This document shows, piece by piece, positions 15,530 to 24,418 of a stretch of 30,642 nt of DNA. Position 1 is the first letter of the stretch. Each line of letters starts with the position of its first letter. The DNA comes from Lachnospiraceae bacterium UBA3711 (GTDB lineage: Bacteria; Bacillota; Clostridia; Lachnospirales; Lachnospiraceae). Under the pieces are notes generated by a model. That model saw nothing but the letters and a program-made list of their open reading frames with translations. It was not told where the DNA came from and did not search any database. Location of the stretch: contig DFHY01000057.1 of assembly GCA_002371345.1 (NCBI GenBank), positions 1-30,642 of the forward strand, in the 5' to 3' direction. Position numbers and translations under genes: made by a program.

Positions 15530-16823
15530 TAAGAATGGAAATGCTTCTGTAAGACAGCTGGAAGTGCGGCATCGCGGCCGTTTCGGGCAGATCAGCATCT
15601 ATTTCGGCAAGTTTATCAGGATGTTTGTCTATCAGAGCGACTGGAAGGTTCTGCCGATGGCCGCGATCATCGCCGGCCTTGTCGGATTCGCCCTTGGCAG
15701 GGAATTCGGAATCAATATGGAGGGCACGCTCACTGCGACATTTGCCGTCGTATGCGTGTGCATCTGGAACGGTTCCTTCAACTCAATACAGGTCGTCTGC
15801 CGCGAGAGAGGCATAGTCAAGCGGGAGCACCGCTCGGGTATGTACATTCTGTCATACATCCTGTCGCATATGATGTACCAGCTGATTCTGTGCATCCTGC
15901 AGACTGTGGTTACTCTGATCGTACTGCATCTGGTCGGCATGAAGTTCCCGGGCAAAGGGATGTTCACACCCTGGATGGTAGTGGATATCGGCATAACACT
16001 GTTTCTGATCACCTATGCTTCCGACCTTCTGTCTCTGTGGATATCGACTCTGGTGCACAGCACGACGACGGCCATGACGATCATGCCTTTCGTGCTGATC
16101 TTCCAGCTGATCTTCTCGGGCGGTGTCTTCTCGATTCCCGCTGTCGTCAAGCCGATTGAGCTTCTCACGATCTCAAGCCCGGGTCTCAAGGCGATGGCTT
16201 CCCAGGTGAATCTCAATGATCTTCCGTACTCGGCGGTAGACGGAATGGTGAAGATGGTGGATAAGGTCGAGGTAGGAGGCAGGATAACCCTCGGACAGGT
16301 TCTTGACCTGCTTCAGGATGAGAAGAATCCGATGGTCGCGGAGATCAGGGCGGTTAAGGTCGGCAACACGATGACAGTGCGTGAGATCGGCGAGGATCTT
16401 CTAAACAATGATACCTACGCGGATCTTCGTGGTAAGGTCCTGGTGGGCAATGTGACGCTGGGAGATGTGATATCCGCTCTGTTGAATACAGAAGCGCTTA
16501 ATGAGATTCTGGACATGGAGGTCGGAGAGGTATCTACGCTTGGAGAAGTCATAGATTATCTTGCGGCGGATGATGCGATCCGGAGCCTTCGGAACGAGGG
16601 CCTGGATATCCACATGACCGTTGGCGACGCCATCGATATCATCGGCAGGGAAGAGACCATGGCAAGCATCAGGAAGACGGCTTCAGAAGCGATGTATGAA
16701 CCGGCGTACGAGAATACAAGCGGCAACATCATAAACAACTGGCTTCACATACTGGTCTTTATCCTTGTGTTTGCCGTACTGTCTGTCATCACACTGGAGT
16801 TTATAGATAAAGACAAGAGGTAA
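15522..16823 (+). CDS. ABC-2-type permease with a repeat-containing insert
   Basis: A 433-residue membrane partner of the preceding ATPase. Hydrophobic helices lie at about 45-60, 70-88, 107-140, 150-175 and 180-206, then a long hydrophilic segment (about 240-395), then a last helix at 405-425. This is the ABC-2/ABCG exporter layout with a large loop before the last helix. The loop consists of about five imperfect 28-residue units with a TLGDVIDLL-like core (TLGQVLDLL, TVREIGEDLL, TLGDVISALL, TLGEVIDYL, TVGDAIDII). The start at 15522 is chosen because GGAGG ends 6 bases before it; an in-frame ATG at 15507 precedes that site. The insert is probably on the outer face of the membrane. Confidence 0.85.
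   Translation: MADKNGNASVRQLEVRHRGRFGQISIYFGKFIRMFVYQSDWKVLPMAAIIAGLVGFALGREFGINMEGTLTATFAVVCVCIWNGSFNSIQVVCRERGIVKREHRSGMYILSYILSHMMYQLILCILQTVVTLIVLHLVGMKFPGKGMFTPWMVVDIGITLFLITYASDLLSLWISTLVHSTTTAMTIMPFVLIFQLIFSGGVFSIPAVVKPIELLTISSPGLKAMASQVNLNDLPYSAVDGMVKMVDKVEVGGRITLGQVLDLLQDEKNPMVAEIRAVKVGNTMTVREIGEDLLNNDTYADLRGKVLVGNVTLGDVISALLNTEALNEILDMEVGEVSTLGEVIDYLAADDAIRSLRNEGLDIHMTVGDAIDIIGREETMASIRKTASEAMYEPAYENTSGNIINNWLHILVFILVFAVLSVITLEFIDKDKR
16266..16688 (+). repeat. coding repeats in the permease loop
   Basis: Five imperfect units of about 28 residues, each with a V-x-V-G lead and a T-[LV]-G-[DEQ]-[VA]-I/L-D-x-[LI] core followed by an acidic helix. They are clear at protein level and weak at DNA level, so the array is old rather than a recent duplication. 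Confidence 0.6.
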
Positions 16824-16919
16824 GGACCTGTAGCTAATCAACTAGGTCATTTGGCTTGTCTGGTTTTCCGGAATCTGCGTTGTTGTCACTTGGCGTTGTA
16901 TCGACAGTATAAGCTGACA

Positions 16920-16946
16920 TGCCCGGGAGCAGTCTGTTCCCGGGCA
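16920..16946. terminator. GC-rich hairpin after the ABC pair
   Basis: TGCCCGGGA at 16920-16928 and TCCCGGGCA at 16938-16946 form a perfect 9-bp stem around a 9-base loop. It lies between the permease and the large MscS gene, followed by ATACCGTGTTATTAATA rather than a U-run. It may terminate the ABC operon or act in the leader of the next gene; a weak promoter candidate (TTGTCA, 19 bases, TATAAG) lies just upstream. Confidence 0.5.
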
Positions 16947-17036
16947 ATACCGTGTTATTAATACCGCTATGATATCAGGCGAAGGTTTGAGAGCAGGCTG
17001 ACGCGGCAGTCTGGGTGAAAAGGAGCATGCCTATCT

Positions 17037-19940
17037 ATGGGAATCAGCGTTAAGAGAATCATCCTGGTCATTATTCTGGCAATTCTGTCTGTGATTGGAT
17101 TCGGGTGGGTGATAATGATGCAGAATCACGCTACTCTGGTCAGGAAACAGTCAGGAGATGAGACTCTGCGTCAGGAAGAGTTCAACCAGGCGAGGGATGA
17201 TATTGAATTCTCCTGGAGGATCATGGAGAGGAACATACGCGGGCAGTATCAGGTGGACGCCGCCCTCCTGGCGCTGGCGCTGCGCAACGTCATAGAAGAA
17301 AGCTCGGATAAGGCTATCGCGATGTACTCAAGCGGCGCCGTGATCAAGGTTAAGGACGGTGAGATAACAGCGCCTGAGGACACTGCTCAGAAGCTCGGTC
17401 TGACAGCTGGCCTGTTCGATGCCAGGGAAGGCATATTTGAGTCGCCGAAAGATCCGGATACTCTTGTGGTCTACAGCCTGATCAGTGGTCCTTATTACTA
17501 TGTTGAGTGGCATGAGGATACCAGCATACAGAAGGAGGTTGAAAATGCGCTCGATATACCGGACATTCTGCGGAAGTCTGAATCTGCGTATAATGTCTGC
17601 GCACTGTGTTATGTAGAAGACCCCTCTGAGAAAAACGGCGCGAGAGTCCTTTACTGCAACGATATTATCACAGATCTTGAGGAAGTGTTCCGTGAAGCAG
17701 GGACACATGACCTGTCTGCTGATGAGACGGAAGAAACCTCCTCAAGCAGGCTCGGGACACTGACCCTGCATGACGTCACCTTCCGTTATGTGAAAGGCGC
17801 TGTTCCCGGGATCAACGGACACCTGATCCTGATGTCGATTCAGCCGAATCTGTATATCAAGGCGCTCAGCCAGGGCACGTATATGTTCACGGCCCTGATC
17901 CTCTTTCTCGCGGCTCTGATTACAACAGGTATCTGGCTGTATTATTATATACGGAACAACGAACTGAACATCTCTCTCGAGCAGTGGTACCGGCCCTCCA
18001 ATGTCCGCCGTTTCGCGGCGCTGTTCGGCGTAGTCGGCGCAATACTTATATTCCTGAGCGGAATGCTGATCTACGCGCTCAATGACCTGTATGACGATAC
18101 GGCAGGCGGAAAGGAAAGACTCAGGACGGTTGAAGAGAGCCTGAACATGTACTCTGACCGCGTGAAGCAGAATATGGATCGTTTTATTGCCAACTATACT
18201 GACTATGGCGTACATATCGCGGAGGCTCTGGACAACTATCCGCAGCTTCGGGAGAAGCCGGTTCTGGAGACCCTCTCAGACAGTATATCCGCCTCTTCCA
18301 TCACACTGTATGACGGAAGCGGCGACGAAACCGTCAGCAGCGGTGATTTTATCGGCCTTTCTCTGGGGAGAAGCCAGGAGTCCGGCACATACGATTTCCG
18401 TAGAATCCTGAACGGTGTTCCTTCAATTGTACATGAAGTGGAGACCGATGAGATTACCGGGCAGACAGGGGTCAGAGTGGCTGTAAGGATCAGGGACGAT
18501 GCGGATCCGTCACGGTATGGAGCTATGATTATCTGTGTGGATCCTGTGCTTCTGGAATCTGACCTGTCGCAGGCAGTGGACTCGGTGCTTAAGAATCTGT
18601 CGGGAGAGAATGTCATTCTGTGTATCGCGGACAGCGAGTCAGGAAGGATTCTCTCGTCAGGCAGAAAAGATCTGGTTAACAAGGATATTTCAGTGCTTGG
18701 ACTTGAGGTAAGCCGTCTTCAGGGCAGCGTCATAGAGAATGTGAATACGGACGATGGCCCTCTGTTTATCACCACCTCCAGGCTGAATACCAACGATTCC
18801 CTGTTTACAGAATCAGCTTCTGAACATATGACGTCTGTTTACGCCGTGCGCAAGGAAACGGATTCATCCGGCATGCTTGCCTCGGCTCTGGCAGGCGGTG
18901 TTATGTTTGCCGTGATTTACGCGGTTCTGTCATGGCTGCTTCTTGGCGGATATACAGACGACTGGTATGAGAAGAACAAGAGGACGGGTAAGACAGAAGA
19001 GAGCAGAAAGAAAGGCTGGGAGGGGATGAGGAGCTACATTACCTCCATCAGACCGGAAAGAATCGGTCTGATCACTATGGAGATCATCGTCGGCCTGTAT
19101 CTGGTTCAGCAGATCCCCATCGCTGGTTTTAATACGGCGCTGTCCCGTAATTCTGTCTACTATTATCTGAATTCCGGACAATGGGAGAAGGGACTTAATC
19201 TGTTCGCGGTTGCCGGTATTATTATTCTTCTGGGTCAGATTCTGCTTGTCGTAATCGGATCGCGGCTTCTGCTGGCTGTCATCTCTTCTTTTGTGGGAGG
19301 AAAGGGAAAGACAATCTGCAGACTGATCCGGAGCCTTATCATGTATCTGGCGCTGTTCACATTTGTGATCCTTGCGCTGAATTACCTTGGAATCAGTATG
19401 AGCGCGATCCTGGCAGCGATCGCTTCACTTGGAATCGCAGTCTCCCTGGGCGCGCAGCATTTTGTTTCGGACATTATTGCCGGGCTGACAATGGTGTTCG
19501 AGGGCACAGTCCATGTCGGCGACATCGTCGACATCGGCGTCGGAGCGAGGCTGTATCACGGGGAAGTCAGGGAGATCGGTCTTCGCTTCATCCGTATCCT
19601 GACTCATGACGGAAACATAGTTGCACTCAGCAACCGCGATGTCAATATGACCACGAACATGATGCAGATGAACTCCAGATGCAGATGTGAGGTTACTGTC
19701 TCTTCCGAATACCCTCTGGATGAAATAGAGGAGATGCTCGGAAGGGAGCTTCCTGAGATCGGAAGGAAGGACCGGAGGATCCTCCGGGGCCCGGCATACC
19801 AGGGCATCATAGCTCTGGAAGACGGGCATATGACATTATTGATTACGGCGGAGTGCAGAGAGCAGGATCTTTCCGATGTACAGCAGATCGTCAACCGGTC
19901 TGTGCAGCGGATATTTACGAAGAACGGGTACCGCATCTGA
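17037..19940 (+). CDS. large MscS-family channel with two extracytoplasmic sensor-like regions
   Basis: A 967-residue protein. Order: membrane helix 7-28; extracytoplasmic region 29-275; helices 281-305 and 327-348; second extracytoplasmic region 350-612; helix 613-638; a basic cytoplasmic loop; helices near 676-695, 721-750 and 764-784; then the MscS pore helix and beta domain, with AILAAIASLGIAVSLGAQHF (790-809), SDIIAGLTMVFEG, HVGDIVDIG, and a C-terminal alpha/beta domain to 967. The two extracytoplasmic regions, each flanked by helices and opening with a long helix, look like Cache-type ligand sensors, as in chemoreceptors; this is inference from layout, not a motif match. The protein may thus couple a ligand or stress signal to channel gating. 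AAGGAG lies 11 bases before the ATG, slightly far. Transcribed on its own. Confidence 0.88.
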   Translation: MGISVKRIILVIILAILSVIGFGWVIMMQNHATLVRKQSGDETLRQEEFNQARDDIEFSWRIMERNIRGQYQVDAALLALALRNVIEESSDKAIAMYSSGAVIKVKDGEITAPEDTAQKLGLTAGLFDAREGIFESPKDPDTLVVYSLISGPYYYVEWHEDTSIQKEVENALDIPDILRKSESAYNVCALCYVEDPSEKNGARVLYCNDIITDLEEVFREAGTHDLSADETEETSSSRLGTLTLHDVTFRYVKGAVPGINGHLILMSIQPNLYIKALSQGTYMFTALILFLAALITTGIWLYYYIRNNELNISLEQWYRPSNVRRFAALFGVVGAILIFLSGMLIYALNDLYDDTAGGKERLRTVEESLNMYSDRVKQNMDRFIANYTDYGVHIAEALDNYPQLREKPVLETLSDSISASSITLYDGSGDETVSSGDFIGLSLGRSQESGTYDFRRILNGVPSIVHEVETDEITGQTGVRVAVRIRDDADPSRYGAMIICVDPVLLESDLSQAVDSVLKNLSGENVILCIADSESGRILSSGRKDLVNKDISVLGLEVSRLQGSVIENVNTDDGPLFITTSRLNTNDSLFTESASEHMTSVYAVRKETDSSGMLASALAGGVMFAVIYAVLSWLLLGGYTDDWYEKNKRTGKTEESRKKGWEGMRSYITSIRPERIGLITMEIIVGLYLVQQIPIAGFNTALSRNSVYYYLNSGQWEKGLNLFAVAGIIILLGQILLVVIGSRLLLAVISSFVGGKGKTICRLIRSLIMYLALFTFVILALNYLGISMSAILAAIASLGIAVSLGAQHFVSDIIAGLTMVFEGTVHVGDIVDIGVGARLYHGEVREIGLRFIRILTHDGNIVALSNRDVNMTTNMMQMNSRCRCEVTVSSEYPLDEIEEMLGRELPEIGRKDRRILRGPAYQGIIALEDGHMTLLITAECREQDLSDVQQIVNRSVQRIFTKNGYRI

Positions 19941-19965
19941 AGGCAGTTCCGGGAACAAGAACTCA

Positions 19966-19995
19966 TTGCAATCAGATAAGCGGGCATGATATTAT
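19966..19995 (+). promoter_or_regulatory. candidate promoter for the ABC gene at 20048
   Basis: TTGCAA at 19966-19971, 18-base spacer, TATTAT at 19990-19995, about 50 bases before the TTG start of the next ABC ATPase gene. Both boxes match 4-5 of 6 consensus bases. Confidence 0.45.
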
Positions 19996-20047
19996 TCATA
20001 TGATAGCTTTTGGCCTGGCGCGGCGTTAAAAACGAGGAGGAATCGTT

Positions 20048-20806
20048 TTGATTCATATACAGAATTTTACAAAAAGATATGGTGAGCGCGATGTGGTGAA
20101 GAATATTTCATTCACAGTGAAGGACGGCGCTATCACAGGCTTCATCGGCCATAACGGCGCCGGGAAATCGACTACGATCAAGGCCATAACCGGAGTGATC
20201 AGACCGACGGAGGGAACGATTACGATCAATGGGATTGACATTGTAAAAGACGCTCAGAGAGCCAAATATCAGTTTGGGTATGTATCCGACAGCCCGGATC
20301 ATTTTCTGAGGCTGAAGGGTATTGAATATCTGAACTTTATGGCGGATATATATGACACTCCCGCGGAGGGCAGAGGGGAATTCATCGAGACATACGCGAA
20401 ACGGTTCGGCATCTACGACTCGCTGAACAGTCAGATACAGTCTTATTCACACGGCATGCGCCAGAAGATCATGATCATGGGCGCGCTGATTCATGATCCT
20501 TCTGTCTGGATCCTCGATGAACCTCTGACCGGTCTTGACCCGCAATCGGCGTTTGAGCTTAAGAATATGATGCGTGAGCACGCGGGGAAAGGCAAGTCAG
20601 TCTTCTTCTCCACGCATGTGCTTGAAGTCGCTGAGAAGCTGTGCGATGAAGTCTGTATAATTAAAAACGGAGAGCTGCTGTTCACAGGCACCCTTGAGCA
20701 TCTGAAAGAGACGCACAAGTCACAGGCATCTCTGGAGAACATTTTCCTGGAGCTGACGGATATAACTCAGCCGGATGAAACTTCTGCTCCGGCGGGAAAT
20801 GAGTAA
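20048..20806 (+). CDS. ABC transporter ATP-binding protein
   Basis: A 252-residue ABC ATPase of the ABC-2 exporter type: Walker A GHNGAGKST (34-42), a variant signature SYSHGMRQK (132-140, His and Met instead of LSGGQ), Walker B VWILDEPLTGLDP (153-165) and the switch His in FFSTHVLEV. The start is TTG, chosen because GAGGAGG lies 7 bases before it; there is no ATG nearby. It is followed by a small membrane protein and a large permease on the same strand, which together would form an exporter or an ABC-type membrane regulator. The substrate cannot be told. Confidence 0.9.
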   Translation: MIHIQNFTKRYGERDVVKNISFTVKDGAITGFIGHNGAGKSTTIKAITGVIRPTEGTITINGIDIVKDAQRAKYQFGYVSDSPDHFLRLKGIEYLNFMADIYDTPAEGRGEFIETYAKRFGIYDSLNSQIQSYSHGMRQKIMIMGALIHDPSVWILDEPLTGLDPQSAFELKNMMREHAGKGKSVFFSTHVLEVAEKLCDEVCIIKNGELLFTGTLEHLKETHKSQASLENIFLELTDITQPDETSAPAGNE

Positions 20807-20811
20807 GATAC

Positions 20812-20902
20812 CCACAGCGAAGAACACGAAGTGTTCTGAGCAATGGGGGGTGGTGAATAGTTACGATATATTATCATCAAGGAACAGAAAGAGGAGGTAG
20901 AG
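20812..20902. other. short spacer with hairpin
   Basis: AGAACAC and GTGTTCT (about 20820-20836) form a 7-bp stem with a GAA loop just after the ABC ATPase gene. No U-run follows, so transcription probably continues into the next gene, which has its own strong AGAGGAGGTAGAG ribosome binding site. Confidence 0.35.
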
Positions 20903-21232
20903 ATGAGTCTTAACTTTAGCATTGTCGATCTAGTATTTATAGGCCTGGGAGCGTATGGTATCATAAGAGGCATTATGATTCTCATGACCGGAAAACTCAG
21001 CGCGAGTGAGGAGGCCAAGGCGCGCGAGTTCTCCTTGAACGGACAGAGAAGGTATAAGCTGCTCTCAGCGGTCCTCAGTATCATAGCAGGAGTGCTTGTG
21101 CTGATAATGTCCGTGGTCAGAATGCTTAACAATGTTGATCCGACGCCGTTCAGGATCGGGATCCTGATAGCCGTAGCGGTGATGATAGTGGCCTATTATC
21201 TGGTTCTGAAATCCTGCAAGAACATGAAATGA
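20903..21232 (+). CDS. small membrane protein of unknown family
   Basis: A 109-residue protein with three hydrophobic helices (about 8-28, 53-73, 84-101) and a short charged loop with EEAKAREFSLNGQRR between the first two. I do not recognise a family. AGAGGAGGTAGAG ahead of the ATG is a strong ribosome binding site. Its stop overlaps the start of the following permease (ATGATGATG), so the two are translated together, and the ABC ATPase lies just upstream. A role as an accessory subunit of that exporter is the simplest inference from position. Confidence 0.75.
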   Translation: MSLNFSIVDLVFIGLGAYGIIRGIMILMTGKLSASEEAKAREFSLNGQRRYKLLSAVLSIIAGVLVLIMSVVRMLNNVDPTPFRIGILIAVAVMIVAYYLVLKSCKNMK

Positions 21233-22929
21233 TGATGAGTGAAAGAACATCCGGCGGTTTTCAGAAAATCAAAAAACTGATCACTGTCCTCAGAAAATGC
21301 AATGGTAAATCAGTCATAGGCAGCAGCGATGCGCTGATATCGGCTAAGGCGGCCAGGATCCTGATGTACGGCGGCCTGCTGGCGCTGGCCTGTGCGCTAT
21401 TCGCGGGCGTATATTTTCTGCAGCCGTATATTGACGGTATCATAGGGATCAGGAGCCTGACGCAGGCGATTATGCTGATCATGCTGATTATTAGCCTGAT
21501 CATCGCGGTTAAAGATACCGTGACCGTGCTGTACACGTCGGATGACCTTGAGCTGCTTCTGCCGATGCCTTTCTCAGCGGTACAGATCGTGATGGCGAAG
21601 CTTGCGGTTGTCGCGGTATTCCCGATTACCTGCAGCCTTATTGTCATGAATGCGGTATGCCTTGGATATGGCGTACGCGCGGGAGCAGGCGCTCCGTTTA
21701 TTATCGGAACAGTACTTTCGAGTGTATTGATCCCTGTCGCCGGTATCAGTGCGGCAGCGCTGCTGGCTGTGATCGTGTTCCGCCTGTTCGGCTTTATCCG
21801 GAACCGCGATATCACGGTGGCTGTCGGAGGGATCTTCACATTCGCGCTCACCATCGCTTATGTTTTCTTCAGCAACAGGATTGGCGGGGATGGCTCCGGC
21901 AGGGCTCAGGCGGCACTTGGCGTGCTTACCTCTGTCTCAAACGCGTTTCCCAATATCTCATTTATGAACAGGTTCATGTTTGAGGGGAGTGCTGCCGGGC
22001 TTATAATCAGTCTGCTTGTCCCTCTGGTATTGATCGTACTGACGGCGCTCGCTGTCAGAGCCTTCTACTTCGACACTGCACTCTCCATGCAGAAAACGGG
22101 TGCCGGAAGAAAGGCAGTATCGAAAGCCATGCTGAACGGGGGAAAGAAGAGAGGCGCCCTCAGGGCTCTGACCGGATATGAGGCAGCCAGTGCCAGAAGG
22201 AATCCGGCCTATATGATCTACGGCTTCGTGATAAGCTTCTTATGGCCGCTGCTGATGATTCTGCCGCTTCTTCTGAGAAATAACAGAATGCTGACCGAAG
22301 TGACGGCTCCGCTCGGCGCCGTGCAGACGCTGCTTGCTGTCATGTCCTTTGCGGCTACGGCTTCCTGCTTCTCATGCGGCTTCAATATTCTGCCGGGGAC
22401 CGCGTTCTCACGCGAGGGCGCAAGCTTCAGCGCGATCTGTTCACTTCCGGTTGATATCGCCGACTACGTCAGAAGCAAGCGCAGCTTTTCCATGTTGATC
22501 TGCTCCTGCGGCAGTGTGCTGTATGTGGCAATAGCAGGGGCGGCAGCAGTCTTTACGGGGTTCATCTCAGTCAGAAACATCTGGATGATACTCGCGGGTG
22601 CCTGTGTCAGCTATGCGCTGAATCTGATCTTTATTGACCTGATGCTGCTGAAGAATTCGAAGAAGCCCCAGCTTAACTGGGACAGTGAGACGGAGCTTTC
22701 CAGGAAACTCGGCGTGATCAATCTGATTGTTATCGTCGTGGGAGTGGTCATGCTTATGGTCTTTATGGTGTCACTGGGACTTGGAAAAGTGTTGAGCAGC
22801 CCTTCCGCGGCGAGGATCGTCATAATCGTATGCGCAGCTGCCGGAGCGGCCATCCTGTGTCTGACGCTGGTGATCAACCGCTATGCGGTGAGGGCAGCTG
22901 CGGACAATCTCATGAACCTTGAACTGTGA
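21229..22929 (+). CDS. large ABC-2-type permease
   Basis: A 566-residue polytopic membrane protein with about twelve hydrophobic helices, in two halves joined by a basic loop near 290-325 (QKTGAGRKAVSKAMLNGGKK and following). The first half has the sequence TSDDLELLLPMPFS, and the second SREGASFSAICSLPVD; this paired '[LE]-x-LLxLPxp' element occurs in large ABC-2 permeases of Firmicutes encoded next to an ABC ATPase. It presumably forms the membrane part of the transporter with the ATPase at 20048. The start overlaps the stop of the small membrane protein; three consecutive possible ATGs make the exact start uncertain by one or two codons. It ends directly against the convergent gene that follows, with no gap. 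Confidence 0.85.
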   Translation: MMMSERTSGGFQKIKKLITVLRKCNGKSVIGSSDALISAKAARILMYGGLLALACALFAGVYFLQPYIDGIIGIRSLTQAIMLIMLIISLIIAVKDTVTVLYTSDDLELLLPMPFSAVQIVMAKLAVVAVFPITCSLIVMNAVCLGYGVRAGAGAPFIIGTVLSSVLIPVAGISAAALLAVIVFRLFGFIRNRDITVAVGGIFTFALTIAYVFFSNRIGGDGSGRAQAALGVLTSVSNAFPNISFMNRFMFEGSAAGLIISLLVPLVLIVLTALAVRAFYFDTALSMQKTGAGRKAVSKAMLNGGKKRGALRALTGYEAASARRNPAYMIYGFVISFLWPLLMILPLLLRNNRMLTEVTAPLGAVQTLLAVMSFAATASCFSCGFNILPGTAFSREGASFSAICSLPVDIADYVRSKRSFSMLICSCGSVLYVAIAGAAAVFTGFISVRNIWMILAGACVSYALNLIFIDLMLLKNSKKPQLNWDSETELSRKLGVINLIVIVVGVVMLMVFMVSLGLGKVLSSPSAARIVIIVCAAAGAAILCLTLVINRYAVRAAADNLMNLEL

Positions 22930-24198
22930 TTATGCGGCGAATGATGACGCCATCTGCTGAAGGTTTTTCATAATGAACGGAAGATTCATAATGATTCCCT
23001 GATGGATAGTTTCAACTGCGACAAACACAGCGAGGATGACTCCGCCGACCGGTATTGCGATATCAGCATTCTGATTTTTATGAGTGCGTGTATAAGAGAA
23101 CAGCAGTACTACCGGGATGAGAACAATCATGATGGTATGTTTGCCTATCCCCCATGCGTCTACTGTACGCATTGCCCTGTCGAGATTGGCGTTCACGACC
23201 TGCTCTAAAGCGGCGTCGGACAGGCCGGCGGCTTCGGTCATGACGGCGGCTCCGGACGAGGCGGCGGCTTCAGTCATTGGAGCGGCCGAGTTTGTTGCGG
23301 AGACAAGATCAGGAGCGATTATGGCTACTGTGCTTACCAGGTAGAGAATAGTATCTACAGCTGATGTGATCAGGATCATGATTGAGGTATAGACGGAGAA
23401 GCCGAAGGAATGAGCTCTGGTCTGTATGTAGGCTTTGTATTCCTCCCTGGTCTTTCCATGCTTTTTGAACCTCCGCTCCATGAACTTGATGTGCATAGCC
23501 AGGATCACAAACAGGATAAAGCTCATGAAAGGCTTTGTCGTCAGGCACGGAAGGATGATCGAAGCCGGTCTGATGACGCCGAAAGCCATGCATATACGAA
23601 CCGCCAGTGAACCGGCCTCATACAGAACAGGGAGCAGTGAAAACAGACGGAAGATGGTCAGCTTCTTTCCGGTGAAGATTCTCTTCGGCTCATAGTTCAG
23701 GAAGCACATCAGCAGCGTGCACATGAACATGTCGATGAACAGATTGAAGATCATCGATCCGTCCATGGAAGCGCTGAGAAGCAGATCATCAAGTATCCTG
23801 TCCGCGGCGGCGCGGTCTTCAAGAAGTGTGCCGAGCAGCTCGCCGATATAGTGCTCTTTGATAAGAACAAAAAGGAAGATAACCAGAAGGGACAGCCCTC
23901 CGAATTTGATAAGCTGCTGCTTATATGTGTACTTGCGGTCCAGGATGATCGCGAAGTTCGCAAGCAGAAAGAGAGGAAGAGCAAGGCTTCCGACAGCTTC
24001 CGCTGCAGGAAGAATGGCATATACAAAAGCAGGCTGATGCGGGTCCATATTGATCCCGAGCTGGAAGATCACGGCAAGTACGCGGAAGGAAATGCAGAGC
24101 CATCCGAATATCAACAGGTGCCGGTAGGACAAAGGCCCGCGGTACTTCATATCGTTCCACTGATTTCTGTCATATGCTTTTATTCGTTTTCCTGACAT
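22930..24198 (-). CDS. polytopic membrane protein of unknown function
   Basis: A 422-residue protein with about nine hydrophobic helices and no family I recognise. The N terminus (YDRNQWNDMKYRGPLSYRH) is basic and cytoplasmic. Between two late helices lies an Ala-rich, low-complexity external loop with a duplicated MTEAA (around residues 306-325). AGAAGGTGGAATT precedes the ATG. The stop codon directly abuts that of the convergent permease with no terminator between them, so the transcripts must overlap at their 3' ends. About 50 bases upstream sits a half copy of palindromic element A next to a CATAAT box, pointing to a promoter there. Confidence 0.8.
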   Translation of the reverse strand: MSGKRIKAYDRNQWNDMKYRGPLSYRHLLIFGWLCISFRVLAVIFQLGINMDPHQPAFVYAILPAAEAVGSLALPLFLLANFAIILDRKYTYKQQLIKFGGLSLLVIFLFVLIKEHYIGELLGTLLEDRAAADRILDDLLLSASMDGSMIFNLFIDMFMCTLLMCFLNYEPKRIFTGKKLTIFRLFSLLPVLYEAGSLAVRICMAFGVIRPASIILPCLTTKPFMSFILFVILAMHIKFMERRFKKHGKTREEYKAYIQTRAHSFGFSVYTSIMILITSAVDTILYLVSTVAIIAPDLVSATNSAAPMTEAAASSGAAVMTEAAGLSDAALEQVVNANLDRAMRTVDAWGIGKHTIMIVLIPVVLLFSYTRTHKNQNADIAIPVGGVILAVFVAVETIHQGIIMNLPFIMKNLQQMASSFAA

Positions 24199-24235
24199 AA
24201 TTCCACCTTCTAATTGTTTTTTGGCCTCGGCTTAA

Positions 24236-24253
24236 GTGCTTTTGACCCTTACC
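24236..24253 (-). repeat. palindromic element A, half-site copy
   Basis: On the minus strand GGTAAGGGTCAAAAGCAC matches the left arm of the element A copy at 12889; the right arm is not kept. A CATAAT (24259-24254, minus) stands just upstream, the same order of -10-like box then GGGTCAAAAG as at 12880-12902. It would lie at the promoter of the minus-strand membrane protein gene. Confidence 0.5.
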
Positions 24254-24318
24254 ATTATGTACCAAATCGGGCTCCGAGAAAAGGGAAAAAATTCCGGATT
24301 GAAACATTTTCCACCTGT

Positions 24319-24348
24319 GGGGTTGGATCACTATCGTGATCCAACCCC
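24319..24348. terminator. perfect 13-bp hairpin, terminator-like
   Basis: GGGGTTGGATCAC at 24319-24331 and GTGATCCAACCCC at 24336-24348 form a perfect stem with a TATC loop. No U-run follows on either strand, and the flanking genes point away from it, so its role as a terminator is doubtful; it could be a regulatory site, a transcript-end insulator or a repeat. Confidence 0.4.
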
Positions 24349-24418
24349 TCTACCATCATTCGCAAAACCCGCGCTTCTCAAAGCTCAGCGCTGCTGCAGC
24401 CGCTATCGTGTCTGCGTT

